Source: an uncultured Desulfobacterales bacterium (GTDB lineage: Bacteria; Desulfobacterota; Desulfobacteria; Desulfobacterales; SpSt-501). Taken from it: a stretch of 64,000 nucleotides of DNA. The DNA lies in contig CALIUY010000021.1 of the NCBI GenBank assembly GCA_938048455.1, forward strand, positions 89,653 through 153,652, written 5' to 3'. The notes below the pieces were generated by a model. The model searched no databases and was not told the DNA's origin. It saw only the letters and a program-made list of their open reading frames with translations. This document shows, piece by piece, positions 36,735 to 45,910 of the stretch (position 1 is its first letter; every line of letters starts with the position of its first letter). A program made the translations under genes and the position numbers.

Positions 36735-39224
36735 ATGCCGAAGCCCCGACCCCCCATCGTCAAACGATCGCTCGCCAGTTGGATCTTCGAGGGCAACCTG
36801 CCCTGGCAGGCGCTGCTGCTCGCCGTCATCGGCGTCTTCGTCGTCACCCGTGTCCTTCCTCTCGAGATGCAGAAGCGCATCGTGAACGAGGCGATCGGGC
36901 GGCGGGAAGTCGATCTGCTCTTCGCCTACGGCACGACCTACCTCGCGGCCGTCTTGCTCTCGAGCGCCTGCAAGTATGGCATCCAGCTCATCGAAACCCT
37001 GATCGCACAACGCACCCTGGCGCGGATGCGACGGGCCCTGCTCGAGCACGTCCTGCGGCTTCCGGTTGGGTTTTTCCGTGAAAACCAGCCCGGAAGCGTT
37101 GTGAACGCGGTCGTCAACGAATTGGCCGTGCCCTCCAATTTCGTCGGCGCGGCCCTCTCGACCCCCGTCGCCAATCTCTTCACCCTGCTCTCCTTCGCGG
37201 GCTACCTCCTGTGGCTCAACCCCCTGCTCGCTGTGGTTTCGCTCGCCATTTATCCCGTCGCCATGGCCGTGCTGCCCTTGCTGCAGCGGGGCGCCAACCG
37301 GGCCAACCAGAAGCGGGTCGACCTCTCGCGCACCTTTTCCGGCCGCATCGCCGAATCCTTCAACGGCATCCACGAAATTCACGGGCATGCCGCCTTCGGG
37401 CTCGAGCAGCGGCGCTTCGAGGAGCTGATCGAGCGGCTCCGGAAAGTGCGGATCGTCTGGAGCCTCTTCCGCTACGGGGTGAAATCGGCCAACAATTTCT
37501 TCACCAGCCTCGGCCCCTTCATCGTCTTCCTGTTGGGGGGGTGGCTGGCGATCCGCGGGGAGCTCGAGCTCGGGGCGCTGGTGGCTTTTCTCTCGGCCCA
37601 AGAGAAGCTCTACGATCCCTGGAAGGAGCTGATCGAATTCTACCAGGTCTACCAGGAGGGCAAGGTCACCTACCGCCGCACGATGGAGTTTTTCGATGTC
37701 GAAAGCCCGGTGGAGGTCGCCCCGCTCGACCGCCCCCCCCTCCGCCTGGAGGGAAGTCTCCAGGTGCGCGGTCTCGACTTCCTCACCGAGTCCGGCATCC
37801 GGCTGCTCCAGGACATTCAGCTCGCGCTCCGTCCCGGCGAGCATCTCGCCCTGGTCGGGTTTTCCGGAAGCGGAAAGAGCACCCTCGCCCTGTGCCTGGC
37901 CCAGCTCCACGCCGTCGAGGAAGGCCGGATTTTCCTCGGCGGCCACGACATCGCCCGCCTGACCAAGCAGGACATCGCCGCCAACGTGGGCCTGGTCTCC
38001 CAGCACCCCTTTCTCTTCGAGGGCACCCTCCGCGACAACCTGCTCTACGCCTGCCGGGCGCTCGCCGCGCCGCAACCCAGTCTCGACGACATCATCGCCG
38101 TGCTGCACCAGACGGGGCTGTTCGCCGACGTTTTGCGCTTCGGGCTGAACGCGCCTTTCGATCCCGAACGCCACGGGGCGATCGCCCCGTCGCTGATCCG
38201 TGTCCGGCGCAAATTTCAAGAAAAATTCGGCGCCCGCTTCGCCGAGGTCGTGGAATTCTACGACGCCGCGGCCTACCTCGAATATTCCAGCATCGCCGAA
38301 AATTTGCTCTTCGGGACCGCTTGCCGAACGGAGTTCGCTCCCCCGCGGCTGGCGGCGAACGACGGGGTGATCGATTTTCTCGTCCGCGAAGCCCTGCTGC
38401 ACCGGCTGGTGAACGTCGGGATCCGCCTGGCCCGCCAGACGGTCGACATCCTGGGCAACCTGCCTCCGGAGCGTCTTTTCTTCGCCCAAAGTCCCATGAC
38501 CGCCGAGGAGCTGCCCGTCTTCCGGCGCACACTCGAGCAGCTGCGCCGCCGCAGCCCGGAGCAGCTCTCCCGGGAAGACACCCTGCGGCTGCTCGAACTC
38601 GCCCTGCGCTTCACGCCGGGCACCCACAAAATGCTCGAGCTGGGAGACGAGCTCCGCGCCCGGCTGCTCGCCGCGCGGCTGCGGCTGCGCCGGGAAATCG
38701 AGCGGGACCTGCCGGGGGCGGTGGCGTTCTACGATCCGGAAGCCCCGATTCCCGCTCAGCCGATCCTCAAAAACATCGTCTTCGGCAACACGCTTCCCGC
38801 GCGGCCCCGGATCCAGGAGCAGATCCTGCAGATCGTCGTCCAGCTCCTGATCGAGAAAGACCTGCTCGAGGCGATCGTGGAAATCGGCATGGAGGCGGAT
38901 GTAGGCACCCAGGGGGACAAGCTCTCCGGCGGCCAGCGGCAGAAGCTCGCCATCGCCCGTGTCCTGCTCAAATCCCCGCGGATCCTGATTCTGGACGAAG
39001 CCACCTCGGCCCTCGACAACCGCTCCCAGACCCGGATCCAGAACCTGCTCGAGACGCGCTGGAAAGGCCGCTCCACGGTCGTCGCCGTGGTGCACCGACT
39101 GGACATCATCGAGCCCTACGACCGCATCGCCGTGATGAAGGCGGGCAAGATCGTCGAGATCGGAACCTTCGCGGAGCTGATGGCGCGGAAAGGAGCGCTC
39201 TATGAACTCGCCGGAAAGCGCTGA
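36735..39224 (+). CDS. ABC exporter, fused permease-ATPase with large repeated insertion
   Basis: An 829-residue type-I ABC exporter half-transporter. Residues about 20-310 form the six-helix membrane domain (PWQALLLAVIGVFVVTRVLP onward). The ATPase has Walker A GFSGSGKST near residue 375, the Q-loop LVSQHPF near 423, signature LSGGQRQ near 730, Walker B RILILDEATSALD near 751 and the H-loop VVHRLD. The Q-loop to signature distance is about 307 residues instead of about 60. The extra 250 contain two additional copies of the segment that normally follows the Q-loop: SIAENLLFG and ILKNIVFGN repeat the pattern of TLRDNLLYA. The ATG at 36735 has GGGAG upstream. It overlaps the next gene by 23 bases. 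Substrate unknown. Confidence 0.9.
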   Translation: MPKPRPPIVKRSLASWIFEGNLPWQALLLAVIGVFVVTRVLPLEMQKRIVNEAIGRREVDLLFAYGTTYLAAVLLSSACKYGIQLIETLIAQRTLARMRRALLEHVLRLPVGFFRENQPGSVVNAVVNELAVPSNFVGAALSTPVANLFTLLSFAGYLLWLNPLLAVVSLAIYPVAMAVLPLLQRGANRANQKRVDLSRTFSGRIAESFNGIHEIHGHAAFGLEQRRFEELIERLRKVRIVWSLFRYGVKSANNFFTSLGPFIVFLLGGWLAIRGELELGALVAFLSAQEKLYDPWKELIEFYQVYQEGKVTYRRTMEFFDVESPVEVAPLDRPPLRLEGSLQVRGLDFLTESGIRLLQDIQLALRPGEHLALVGFSGSGKSTLALCLAQLHAVEEGRIFLGGHDIARLTKQDIAANVGLVSQHPFLFEGTLRDNLLYACRALAAPQPSLDDIIAVLHQTGLFADVLRFGLNAPFDPERHGAIAPSLIRVRRKFQEKFGARFAEVVEFYDAAAYLEYSSIAENLLFGTACRTEFAPPRLAANDGVIDFLVREALLHRLVNVGIRLARQTVDILGNLPPERLFFAQSPMTAEELPVFRRTLEQLRRRSPEQLSREDTLRLLELALRFTPGTHKMLELGDELRARLLAARLRLRREIERDLPGAVAFYDPEAPIPAQPILKNIVFGNTLPARPRIQEQILQIVVQLLIEKDLLEAIVEIGMEADVGTQGDKLSGGQRQKLAIARVLLKSPRILILDEATSALDNRSQTRIQNLLETRWKGRSTVVAVVHRLDIIEPYDRIAVMKAGKIVEIGTFAELMARKGALYELAGKR

Positions 39225-39726
39225 ACCCGAACGGGGAAGCGAGTACGAGGAAAACCTGGAACTCCTGCGCCAGATCGACTTCTTCTCCGGTTTTCCCCTT
39301 GAACCCCTCAAGATTTTCGCCTATCTTGGCGCGCGTCAGCGCTTCCGGGCCGGAGAGGCCCTGTTCGAGCAGGGGGAGGAGGATGCCACGGCCTTCCTGC
39401 TCGTCGCCGGACGCCTCCGGCTCGAGCGGGAAAGCGGCGGCCGCACGCGGACGATCCGCTTCTTCGAAGCCGGGGCCTTCATCGGCGGGTTGAGCCTCCT
39501 GGGGGACTGCCGCCGCCTGTACACCTTGCGGGCCGAGGAGACGTCCGTGTGCCTGGCGCTGGAACGGGAAAAATTCTCCCGGGCTCTCGAGCAGTTCCCC
39601 GGCCAAATGCCGCGCCTGTTTCAGACGGTCGTCGACGCCATCGTCGGCTGGGAAGAAAACTTTCTCGAGAAGATGGCCGAAGACTGCGGAGGATGCATCC
39701 CGCGACTGGGGGTCAGCCTTCTCTGA
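39202..39726 (+). CDS. Cyclic-nucleotide-binding-domain protein without DNA-binding domain
   Basis: A 174-residue protein with a CRP-like beta-roll: LRQIDFFSGFPLEPLK, FRAGEALFEQGEEDATAFLLVAG, FEAGAFIGGLSLLGD and RAEETSVCLALEREKF. The sensor loop differs from true cAMP-binding sites: the usual FGE-x-A-L..R is FIGGLSLL, so cNMP binding is doubtful. No helix-turn-helix follows; the C-terminus has a Cys-rich MAEDCGGCIPRLG. It overlaps the ABC exporter gene by 23 bases, suggesting the two proteins act together. Confidence 0.85.
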   Translation: MNSPESAEPERGSEYEENLELLRQIDFFSGFPLEPLKIFAYLGARQRFRAGEALFEQGEEDATAFLLVAGRLRLERESGGRTRTIRFFEAGAFIGGLSLLGDCRRLYTLRAEETSVCLALEREKFSRALEQFPGQMPRLFQTVVDAIVGWEENFLEKMAEDCGGCIPRLGVSLL

Positions 39727-39767
39727 AGCGCCGAGCCGCTGGGCCCTTCCGACGGGATCCGCACTGC

Positions 39768-40223
39768 ATGAAGGCCGTGGGCCGCCACTTTTTCGAGCTG
39801 AAAAACGACATCCGCGAGCTGGCGGCCCTCAGCCGGCACCTGGAAACGTTGGCCGATCGGGCGGGAATCCCCGGCCGGACGATGCTCGAGGTGAACCTCG
39901 CGCTCGACGAGCTGTTCACGAACATCCTCTCCTACGGGTTTCCCCAGGGGGGCGAGCATCGCATCCGTTTCCTTTTGGATGCGGGCCCGGAAATGCTGAC
40001 CATCGTCGTCGAAGACGACGGGGTGCCTTTCGACCCTGTGTCCTGCGCCGCCGCGACCACGCCGCCCTGTGGTCTGGAGGAACGCCGGGTGGGCGGGCTG
40101 GGGTTGCACCTGGTGCGCAAACTCGTGGATGACATGTCCTACCGGCGCACGGCGGGCCGAAACGTCCTCACCCTGCGCAAACGGATCGACCCGCAGGAAC
40201 CCACCGCCCGCGAGGCGGGCTGA
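39768..40223 (+). CDS. RsbW-like anti-sigma regulatory serine kinase
   Basis: A 151-residue GHKL ATPase of the RsbW/SpoIIAB type. The N-box is in LEVNLALDELFTNILSYGF, the G1 box in VVEDDGVPFDPVS and the G2 box in GGLGLHLVRKLVDDMSYRR. Such proteins phosphorylate a STAS antagonist and bind a sigma factor or another partner. The STAS gene is next (14-base gap). No sigma factor is encoded nearby, so the output may be a different protein. The ribosome-binding site is weak. Confidence 0.92.
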   Translation: MKAVGRHFFELKNDIRELAALSRHLETLADRAGIPGRTMLEVNLALDELFTNILSYGFPQGGEHRIRFLLDAGPEMLTIVVEDDGVPFDPVSCAAATTPPCGLEERRVGGLGLHLVRKLVDDMSYRRTAGRNVLTLRKRIDPQEPTAREAG

Positions 40224-40237
40224 ACCGGGAGACGATC

Positions 40238-40570
40238 ATGGAGATCACCGAGGAACCCCGCGGGAACGCCAAACTGTTCCGCCTCCAGGGAAGGCTGGAC
40301 TCGAACACGTCCCCCGCCCTGGAGGAACGCCTCGTCCAGGCCGTCACCAACGGCACCCGCAGCGTCGTGATCGACTTCAAACACCTCGACTACATCTCGA
40401 GCGCCGGCCTGCGGGTGATCCTGAAGACCGCCAAGGCCCTGAAGCGCGAAAACGGCAAGCTGCTGCTCTGCTGCATGCAGGACTATGTGAAAGAGGTCTT
40501 CGAAATCGCCGGGTTCGACTCCTTGTTGCCCATCCTCGCCAGCCGCGAGGAAGCCTTGCGGCAGCTCTGA
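40238..40570 (+). CDS. STAS-domain anti-sigma factor antagonist (RsbV-like)
   Basis: A 110-residue STAS protein, the expected substrate of the RsbW-like kinase and the PP2C phosphatase. The fold motifs are FRLQGRLDSNTSPALEERL and VIDFKHLDYISSAGLRVIL; the phosphorylated Ser is probably S55 in YISSAG. It ends the plus-strand group and is convergent with the PqqD-like gene. A weak hairpin without T-run (40582-40596, TGCGAG stem) lies between them. Confidence 0.93.
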   Translation: MEITEEPRGNAKLFRLQGRLDSNTSPALEERLVQAVTNGTRSVVIDFKHLDYISSAGLRVILKTAKALKRENGKLLLCCMQDYVKEVFEIAGFDSLLPILASREEALRQL

Positions 40571-40600
40571 TCCCGGCCGCCTGCGAGAGCCTCGCACCGC

Positions 40601-40981
40601 TCAGCGCAGACCGATCAACCCCCGTCGCCCCAGTTCGCGCACGAAACGGGCGACCGCCGCTTCCGCTTCCCGCACCGGCAGACGGTGCTCCGCGGCGAAA
40701 GCGGCGGCGATTTCCCGCAGGGTCGACATCCCGTCCAGCCGCTTCCAGACCTCGGTCCCCAGCCGATCAAGTTCGATCCGCCGCCGGGGCGGTGCGGGGG
40801 GGGAAGCCCCCAGCCGGATCGCAAGGCGCGCGATCCAGGGCCGGGGGGCGACGGGCACGGAAAGGCGCAGCAGGCCGTTTTCCAGGCGCTCTTCGAGCAC
40901 CTCGCGGTGGCGCACGGGAACGCGATCCAGGGCCTCCGTGCGGGACGTTCGGAGCGGGCGTTTACGCCGGCGCTCACTCAC
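40601..40981 (-). CDS. PqqD-like (RRE fold) protein
   Basis: A 126-residue protein whose C-terminal half (ELDRLGTEVWKRLDGMSTLREIAAAFAAEH onward) matches the PqqD/coenzyme-PQQ-synthesis-D fold, a small winged-helix peptide-binding domain. The N-terminal about 40 residues are Arg-rich. The GTG start at 40981 overlaps the stop of the upstream gene's frame, with GGAGGAG just before it. No radical SAM enzyme or precursor peptide gene is near, so a role in peptide modification is not supported; it may instead be an adaptor for the membrane system upstream. Confidence 0.75.
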   Translation of the reverse strand: MSERRRKRPLRTSRTEALDRVPVRHREVLEERLENGLLRLSVPVAPRPWIARLAIRLGASPPAPPRRRIELDRLGTEVWKRLDGMSTLREIAAAFAAEHRLPVREAEAAVARFVRELGRRGLIGLR

Positions 40982-41840
40982 AGCTCCTCCAGGCGCGGCA
41001 GAGCTCCTCCCACTCGGTCGAAGAGAGATCGCGGCGCGATTCCAGCCGCACACCGAGGATTCGGTTCCGCAGCGCGTCGTGCCAGAGGCGGATGCTCCGC
41101 AGCCGGCGGCGCTGCAGCCGGGCGAGCACCCGCGCAACCCCCGAGGCGGCGGGCCGCTCCAGGGCTTGCACGACGTCCCGATCGTCGCCGCGGAAGGGAT
41201 GGAAGGCCAGGCCCTCTCCGCCCCCGAAGCGTCGGGCGAAGTCCTCGAGCGAGTGCTCCGTCAGCAGCACGGCGGCCGGGGCCCAGCGCAGGAGGAAAAG
41301 TTTCGTTCCCGGGCCGTCGAACTCGAGCTCGAAGCGGCCCGTCTCGAAGCGCGAGCGCCGCAGGCGATAGCCTGCGGGAAGGACCGCCTCCGCATCGAAA
41401 AGGCGCCAGGCGCGCCGCCCGTCCTCCCGGTGGTCGCGGAAGCTCGAGACAACGCGCGCGATGCCCTCCTCCGCCGCCGGGGAAGCCCGGGGTCCGGTCA
41501 ACTGCAGCAGGCTCGCCGTGCGGCAACGCCGGCAGAAGACAAGCGCCCCCAAGGTGTGGCGGTCTCTCTCGCGCCACTCGAAGCCTCGGGTTTCGAAGCC
41601 CGCGGGGGTCCCGGAAACCGGACGCTCCAGAAACAGCGCCCCCCGTCGGGCGGCCTGGCCTCGGAGGTCGCCGAGCGGCCGCGCGAAGGAAAAGCCTTCC
41701 CCCGCCTTCTTCCAGCCGACTTCGAGAATTCCTTCCCCGCCGTCTTCGAAAACGAGCTCCCGCGATCCGATGCGGGCCGGTGACCATCCGTCCGGGATCT
41801 CGAAGCTCACCTCTTCCCAGGCGACCTGCCGCCAGACCAC
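40974..41840 (-). CDS. Unrecognised protein with CxxC motif
   Basis: A 288-residue protein I cannot assign. It begins at GTG 41840 with GAGGGG five to six bases upstream; no ATG fits. Visible features are a beta-rich N-terminus (VSFEIPDGWSPARIGSRELVFED), a short CxxC element (VFCRRCRTASLLQL), and a helical, Arg-rich C-terminus (ARLQRRRLRSIRLWHDALRN). No signal peptide or membrane segment is seen, so it is probably cytoplasmic. It lies 35 bases after a polytopic membrane protein gene and overlaps the PqqD-like gene. Confidence 0.75.
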   Translation of the reverse strand: MVWRQVAWEEVSFEIPDGWSPARIGSRELVFEDGGEGILEVGWKKAGEGFSFARPLGDLRGQAARRGALFLERPVSGTPAGFETRGFEWRERDRHTLGALVFCRRCRTASLLQLTGPRASPAAEEGIARVVSSFRDHREDGRRAWRLFDAEAVLPAGYRLRRSRFETGRFELEFDGPGTKLFLLRWAPAAVLLTEHSLEDFARRFGGGEGLAFHPFRGDDRDVVQALERPAASGVARVLARLQRRRLRSIRLWHDALRNRILGVRLESRRDLSSTEWEELCRAWRSCE

Positions 41841-41875
41841 GGTTGTCCCCTCGAATTTCGCCTTCCCCGGACGGT

Positions 41876-43837
41876 TCAGTAGGCCAGCCGCGACAACGAC
41901 TTGTGAATCAGGGTGAGCCCCATGGCGAACATGCCGGTCAGGCCCATGCCGCAGGAAAAGCCGGCCAGCAGCACCGGCGCAAACTGTCGCCAGCGGGCCC
42001 CGTAACGGCGCTGGAACACGAAGCGGCCGAGCAGCGCGCCGGCCACCTCGAGCAGCAACCCGTGGGGCGTGCTCTGGCCCAGGCCCCGCACCAGCCCGTA
42101 GATCAGCATCACCGGCAGGCCGAACAGGCTCAAGACCCCGTAAGTCACGACCCCCAGCAGGGTGCCGGCGCCGACGAACGCCCAGTTCAGGGCCTGGAAA
42201 AACGGCGAATCGCCCTCGAGCGTGGAGGTCTGCAGGAGGAGCTGGTTGAGGGCTTGCAGGTGCCAGAGCTCCTGCGCGAACGGATAGGCGGCCGAGGGGA
42301 TCGGGGCAAGCTGCCAGAGAAATTGCGAAAAGAGCAGGCTGGCGACCATGACCACGGGGAAGACCACGATCTCCGACTTGATGATCCCCCGGATGCTCGT
42401 GCCGGTCAGTTCGATTTCGCGGAAGCCGACCGTCGCCCCCCCGTAATTGTGGATCGGGATCGGAGCGTACCAGATCTCGATGCCCTGATAGCCGAAATAT
42501 TTCGCTCCGGCGATGAAACTCGCCTCGCGCACGAGCGGCAGGCTCACGAACTGCCCGGCGATCCCCTCCATCCGCGCGGTGATGTAGGAGAGGATCGGGG
42601 TGTAGAGAAAGCCGTACAGGATGAAAAAGATCACCGGGAAGCCGGGCACCAGCCAGACACAGAGCAGGATGTAGGAGACGGTCGAAAAGACGTAGATCGC
42701 AATCGAGATCCAGAAGGGGATGTCCCCCCGGCCGGGCGGCGGGCGGAAGAGATCCTGCAGGCGGCCGCGGGAGCCGGGCCCGCCGCCGCGGAAGGATCGC
42801 GCCACGTGCCAGAAGCCGATCAGCCCGATCGCCAGTCCGAGACCGATCCCGAAGCTTAAGTAAAAGTCGAAGTTGTTGGCGAAGACCGTCTCCACGGTCC
42901 GCATTCCCGGATGCCAGCGCTGCAGGATGCCGTGACGGTGGAGGAGGGGGTTGGCGGCCAGGGTGATGATCAGCCCCCCCAGCCCGCCCATCACGGCCCA
43001 GAAAGGCAGGACCATGCCGACAAAAAGCAGCCCGAGATCGAGCTGGATGCCGGTGGCGACCGCGGGCAGCCACTCCTCGGTGTGGTGGGAAAGCTCGACC
43101 CAAGGGATGGGAATCAGGCGCACGGGCTCGATGAAGATCAAGCCCGAGAGCGCCGGCAGCAGCACGTAGAACCCGCCGAAGAGCAGGCCGATCATGCCGC
43201 CGATGGCAAAGATGCGCCATTTCCAGCCCGTCTCGCGTTCCTCGCGCGACTCGGCGAGCGCCATGGTCCCCAGGGCCGCCACCGGCGCCATGGGAAAGGG
43301 AAGCTTCTCCACGTCGGAGGTGATGCGGTAGAGGGCGTAGCCCAGACCGAACTGGTCGATGCGGGTGATGATCTGGGTGCCGATGAGCAGCAGGATCGGA
43401 ACCAGCCAGTCCCGGTGGAAGAGGCTGCGCTCGAGGAGGGCGGGCGAATCGAGCGGCGGGGCGACCCAGGAGGGGATCAGCTCTCCCAGCCCGAGCATGC
43501 GTGCGGCATCGGACTGCACGAGGTACTGGTTCCACAAGAGCCCCTGAAACGGCGTGTGCAGCGCCGCACCGGCCATGTAATAGAGCAGGAAAATCTCCTG
43601 CTGCTGGAGTTCGCTGTAGGCCCGTTTGGCGAGTTCGGCGAAGAGGATGATCGTCACCCAGCGGGCGGCCGGCCCGATGCCCGTGCCGATGACCAGCTGC
43701 AAATACATGCTCCCCGGCATCATGAGAAAGCCGATGAAGACGGCCCCGACGATCGTCTTCCAGTCGAAGCCTTCCTCAAAGGCCGAGGGCGTCTGGAGGA
43801 GATCCCGATATTCCTGGAGTTCCCGGTCTTCGCGCAT
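41876..43837 (-). CDS. Large polytopic membrane protein (DUF6784/DUF6785-like)
   Basis: A 653-residue membrane protein with about a dozen hydrophobic segments, for example TIVGAVFIGFLMMPGSMYLQL, WVTIILFAELAKRAY, FAIGGMIGLLFGGFYVLLPALSG and FWISIAIYVFSTVSYILLCVW. The general layout recalls oligopeptide-transporter-like (OPT) proteins and the DUF6784/DUF6785 families; the assignment is from memory and tentative. Loops carry charged patches such as ITRIDQFGLGYALYRITSDVEK. The neighbouring upstream gene encodes a second protein of similar size, so they may form a pair in the membrane. Confidence 0.7.
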   Translation of the reverse strand: MREDRELQEYRDLLQTPSAFEEGFDWKTIVGAVFIGFLMMPGSMYLQLVIGTGIGPAARWVTIILFAELAKRAYSELQQQEIFLLYYMAGAALHTPFQGLLWNQYLVQSDAARMLGLGELIPSWVAPPLDSPALLERSLFHRDWLVPILLLIGTQIITRIDQFGLGYALYRITSDVEKLPFPMAPVAALGTMALAESREERETGWKWRIFAIGGMIGLLFGGFYVLLPALSGLIFIEPVRLIPIPWVELSHHTEEWLPAVATGIQLDLGLLFVGMVLPFWAVMGGLGGLIITLAANPLLHRHGILQRWHPGMRTVETVFANNFDFYLSFGIGLGLAIGLIGFWHVARSFRGGGPGSRGRLQDLFRPPPGRGDIPFWISIAIYVFSTVSYILLCVWLVPGFPVIFFILYGFLYTPILSYITARMEGIAGQFVSLPLVREASFIAGAKYFGYQGIEIWYAPIPIHNYGGATVGFREIELTGTSIRGIIKSEIVVFPVVMVASLLFSQFLWQLAPIPSAAYPFAQELWHLQALNQLLLQTSTLEGDSPFFQALNWAFVGAGTLLGVVTYGVLSLFGLPVMLIYGLVRGLGQSTPHGLLLEVAGALLGRFVFQRRYGARWRQFAPVLLAGFSCGMGLTGMFAMGLTLIHKSLSRLAY

Positions 43838-43891
43838 CGCGATCGATGTTCCCGGTTCGCGCGGCCCTCCGCGATCGCCGCGCCCGCGGAG

Positions 43892-45910
43892 CTATTCGGG
43901 CAGCACGAGATAGCTCGCGTAGCTGAAGAGCCCGTAGAGGGCCCAGTTTCCGGCCATGAAAAAATCCCCCACGATGAGCCCGACGAAAAACAGCCGCAGG
44001 TCGCGGTACCCCGCCGAACCGGCGTAGCGCAGGCAGAGCACGTTGGCAAGCCAGCCGAGGAAAAAGCTGAACCACAGGATGCCCATCGCCGAACTGTAGG
44101 CGGTCAGGTAGCCGATCGGGTGAATCGGCCACCAGTAGAAGCGGTGGTAGCCGATGACGAGCAGGAGCATGAGGCCCGCGCCCGCAGCGACGAAGGAGAG
44201 CGTCCAGCGTCCGGGTTCGGACGGCGACTGGACCAGACGCACGACGCCCTCGTACATGGAGAGGCTGGTGCGGAGGGCCCAGTCCATCGAGAGGTCCCGG
44301 ACCCCGAACTTGTAGGCGACCCCGAGCATGGCGACGCAGGAGGATACGGCGGCCAGCGCGAGGCAGAGCCCGACGGCGAAGGCCACCCGCCTCGGCCGCC
44401 GCACCCCGTCGCTCACCTTGCGGGCGTGGAGGAGCGCCGGCATGAGGGCCTCGCGGAGGTCGAGAAACAGGACTTTTTGCACCACGGCGGCGACGGCCAG
44501 CCCGGCGGCGGTGAAGGGTCGCGAGCCGAAGAACGCGATCAGCCCGTCGAGGGGAGCCGCCGTCAGGGTGAAATAGGTGATGCCGCCCTGGCAGACGACG
44601 CGCACGGCGACCAGAAGAAAGATCAGGCAGGCACCCAGCAGCAGCGCCGCGGCAAGAGGGGGAAGACCGGCGCGGACGAGCCAGCCGAGCAGGCCCGCCC
44701 CGCAGGCGACCATTCCCCAGAAGGCCCCCCGGGTCGCGATCCACTCCGCCTCCTCCGTCTCCCGCGGGCCCCGCCCGAGGGCGCGGCGCAGCAGATCGAA
44801 CAGATGAAAGCGCGCCAGCCAGGCGAGAAAGGCGAAGAAGACGAGGTTCGCCCCGACGACCTGCATTTCCTCGACGCGCGACAGTGTGGGGCCGAAGGTC
44901 GTGCCGAGCGCCGCGGCCGGGATTTGGAGCCCCAGCACCGGCAGCAGACCGCTCAGCAGGCACCCCGCCAGGAAAAAGAACCACAGGGAGAAGGAGACGG
45001 GTTTGGCCGTGAGAAAGGCGAAGCCGAGGAACGCCGGGTAGAAATAGACCTTGAGCTTGACGAAACCGGAGAAAAGGCCGGTCTTGGGGAAGTACTTCCC
45101 GGCGAGCAGCACCGTGGGGATCGAGGGGACCGAGGGGTTGTAGAAGCTCAGGCCGTTGAGCGCGTGCAGCACGACCGGGACGAGCACGCCGGCGAGGAAG
45201 AAACGGTGCAGGAGCATCGCCGTCAAGCGGTTCTCGTCGAACGCCTCCTGCAAGAGAAACGGAACCCGCAGCAGCGGAAAGTTCATCCGCTCGTTGTAGA
45301 GCGGCTGCCGGCTGAGCAGGCTCACGATGCAGATCATGAGCCCCCAGGAAAGCCCGACGAAGATCGCCCAGTCCGCCAGCGGGACGATCCACGCGCTCCA
45401 GGGAACAGCGGAAAGCACCTCCCACCAGCCCATCTGACGGCCGCCGGGCAGCCCGTTGTAGAAGGTCTCGATCGCCTGGCGGCTCTGCGGAACCCAGGAT
45501 TCGGGAAGAAGCGGCAGGAGGATCTCCTCCCAGCGGTTCTCGGCGCTCGCGAAGTAGGCCGGGGCCGTGAGCTGGATGAAGAAGCCCCGCGCCAGCCCCG
45601 TCCAGGCGATCCCCGTCATGAGGACCATGAGCGCCCAGGCGAGGAGGAGCTCGCGGCCGGTCAGGAAGCGCCGGCCGCGGAAGAGGGCGCGCAGAAGCAA
45701 GCTCGCCGCCATCGCCCACAACAGCAGATAGAAAGGCGCCAGCGGAAACTGCCCGCCCCCGAGGGGGGTCCCCATGCGGTGGGCGTTCTGGAAGGGGGTC
45801 AGCACACAGATCGCCAGCCCCGAGATCAACCCCAAGGCGACGGCCCGCAGGCGGATGCGGCCGTCGCCGGCGATCTCGGGAGGGGGCGGCGGTTCAAGCG
45901 TGGGCTTCAC
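43892..45910 (-). CDS. Large polytopic membrane protein (DUF6785-like), partner of next gene
   Basis: A 672-residue membrane protein with about 14 hydrophobic segments (ALGLISGLAICVLTPFQNA, LLLAWALMVLMTGIAWTG, FLLQEAFDENR cytoplasmic loop, VGANLVFFAFLAWLARF, FSFFLGWLANVLCLRYAG near the end). The motifs NPLYNERMNFP-like (QPLYNERMNFPLLRVPF) and HPIGYLTAYSSAMGILWFS look family-conserved and again suggest DUF6785. GTG start with GGAG nine bases upstream; it overlaps the giant permease gene by 17 bases. Function unknown. Confidence 0.7.
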   Translation of the reverse strand: MKPTLEPPPPPEIAGDGRIRLRAVALGLISGLAICVLTPFQNAHRMGTPLGGGQFPLAPFYLLLWAMAASLLLRALFRGRRFLTGRELLLAWALMVLMTGIAWTGLARGFFIQLTAPAYFASAENRWEEILLPLLPESWVPQSRQAIETFYNGLPGGRQMGWWEVLSAVPWSAWIVPLADWAIFVGLSWGLMICIVSLLSRQPLYNERMNFPLLRVPFLLQEAFDENRLTAMLLHRFFLAGVLVPVVLHALNGLSFYNPSVPSIPTVLLAGKYFPKTGLFSGFVKLKVYFYPAFLGFAFLTAKPVSFSLWFFFLAGCLLSGLLPVLGLQIPAAALGTTFGPTLSRVEEMQVVGANLVFFAFLAWLARFHLFDLLRRALGRGPRETEEAEWIATRGAFWGMVACGAGLLGWLVRAGLPPLAAALLLGACLIFLLVAVRVVCQGGITYFTLTAAPLDGLIAFFGSRPFTAAGLAVAAVVQKVLFLDLREALMPALLHARKVSDGVRRPRRVAFAVGLCLALAAVSSCVAMLGVAYKFGVRDLSMDWALRTSLSMYEGVVRLVQSPSEPGRWTLSFVAAGAGLMLLLVIGYHRFYWWPIHPIGYLTAYSSAMGILWFSFFLGWLANVLCLRYAGSAGYRDLRLFFVGLIVGDFFMAGNWALYGLFSYASYLVLPE

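Noticed and set aside
40601..40981. RiPP or PQQ biosynthesis locus suggested by the PqqD-like gene
   Set aside because: No radical SAM enzyme, precursor peptide or other pqq gene lies nearby.
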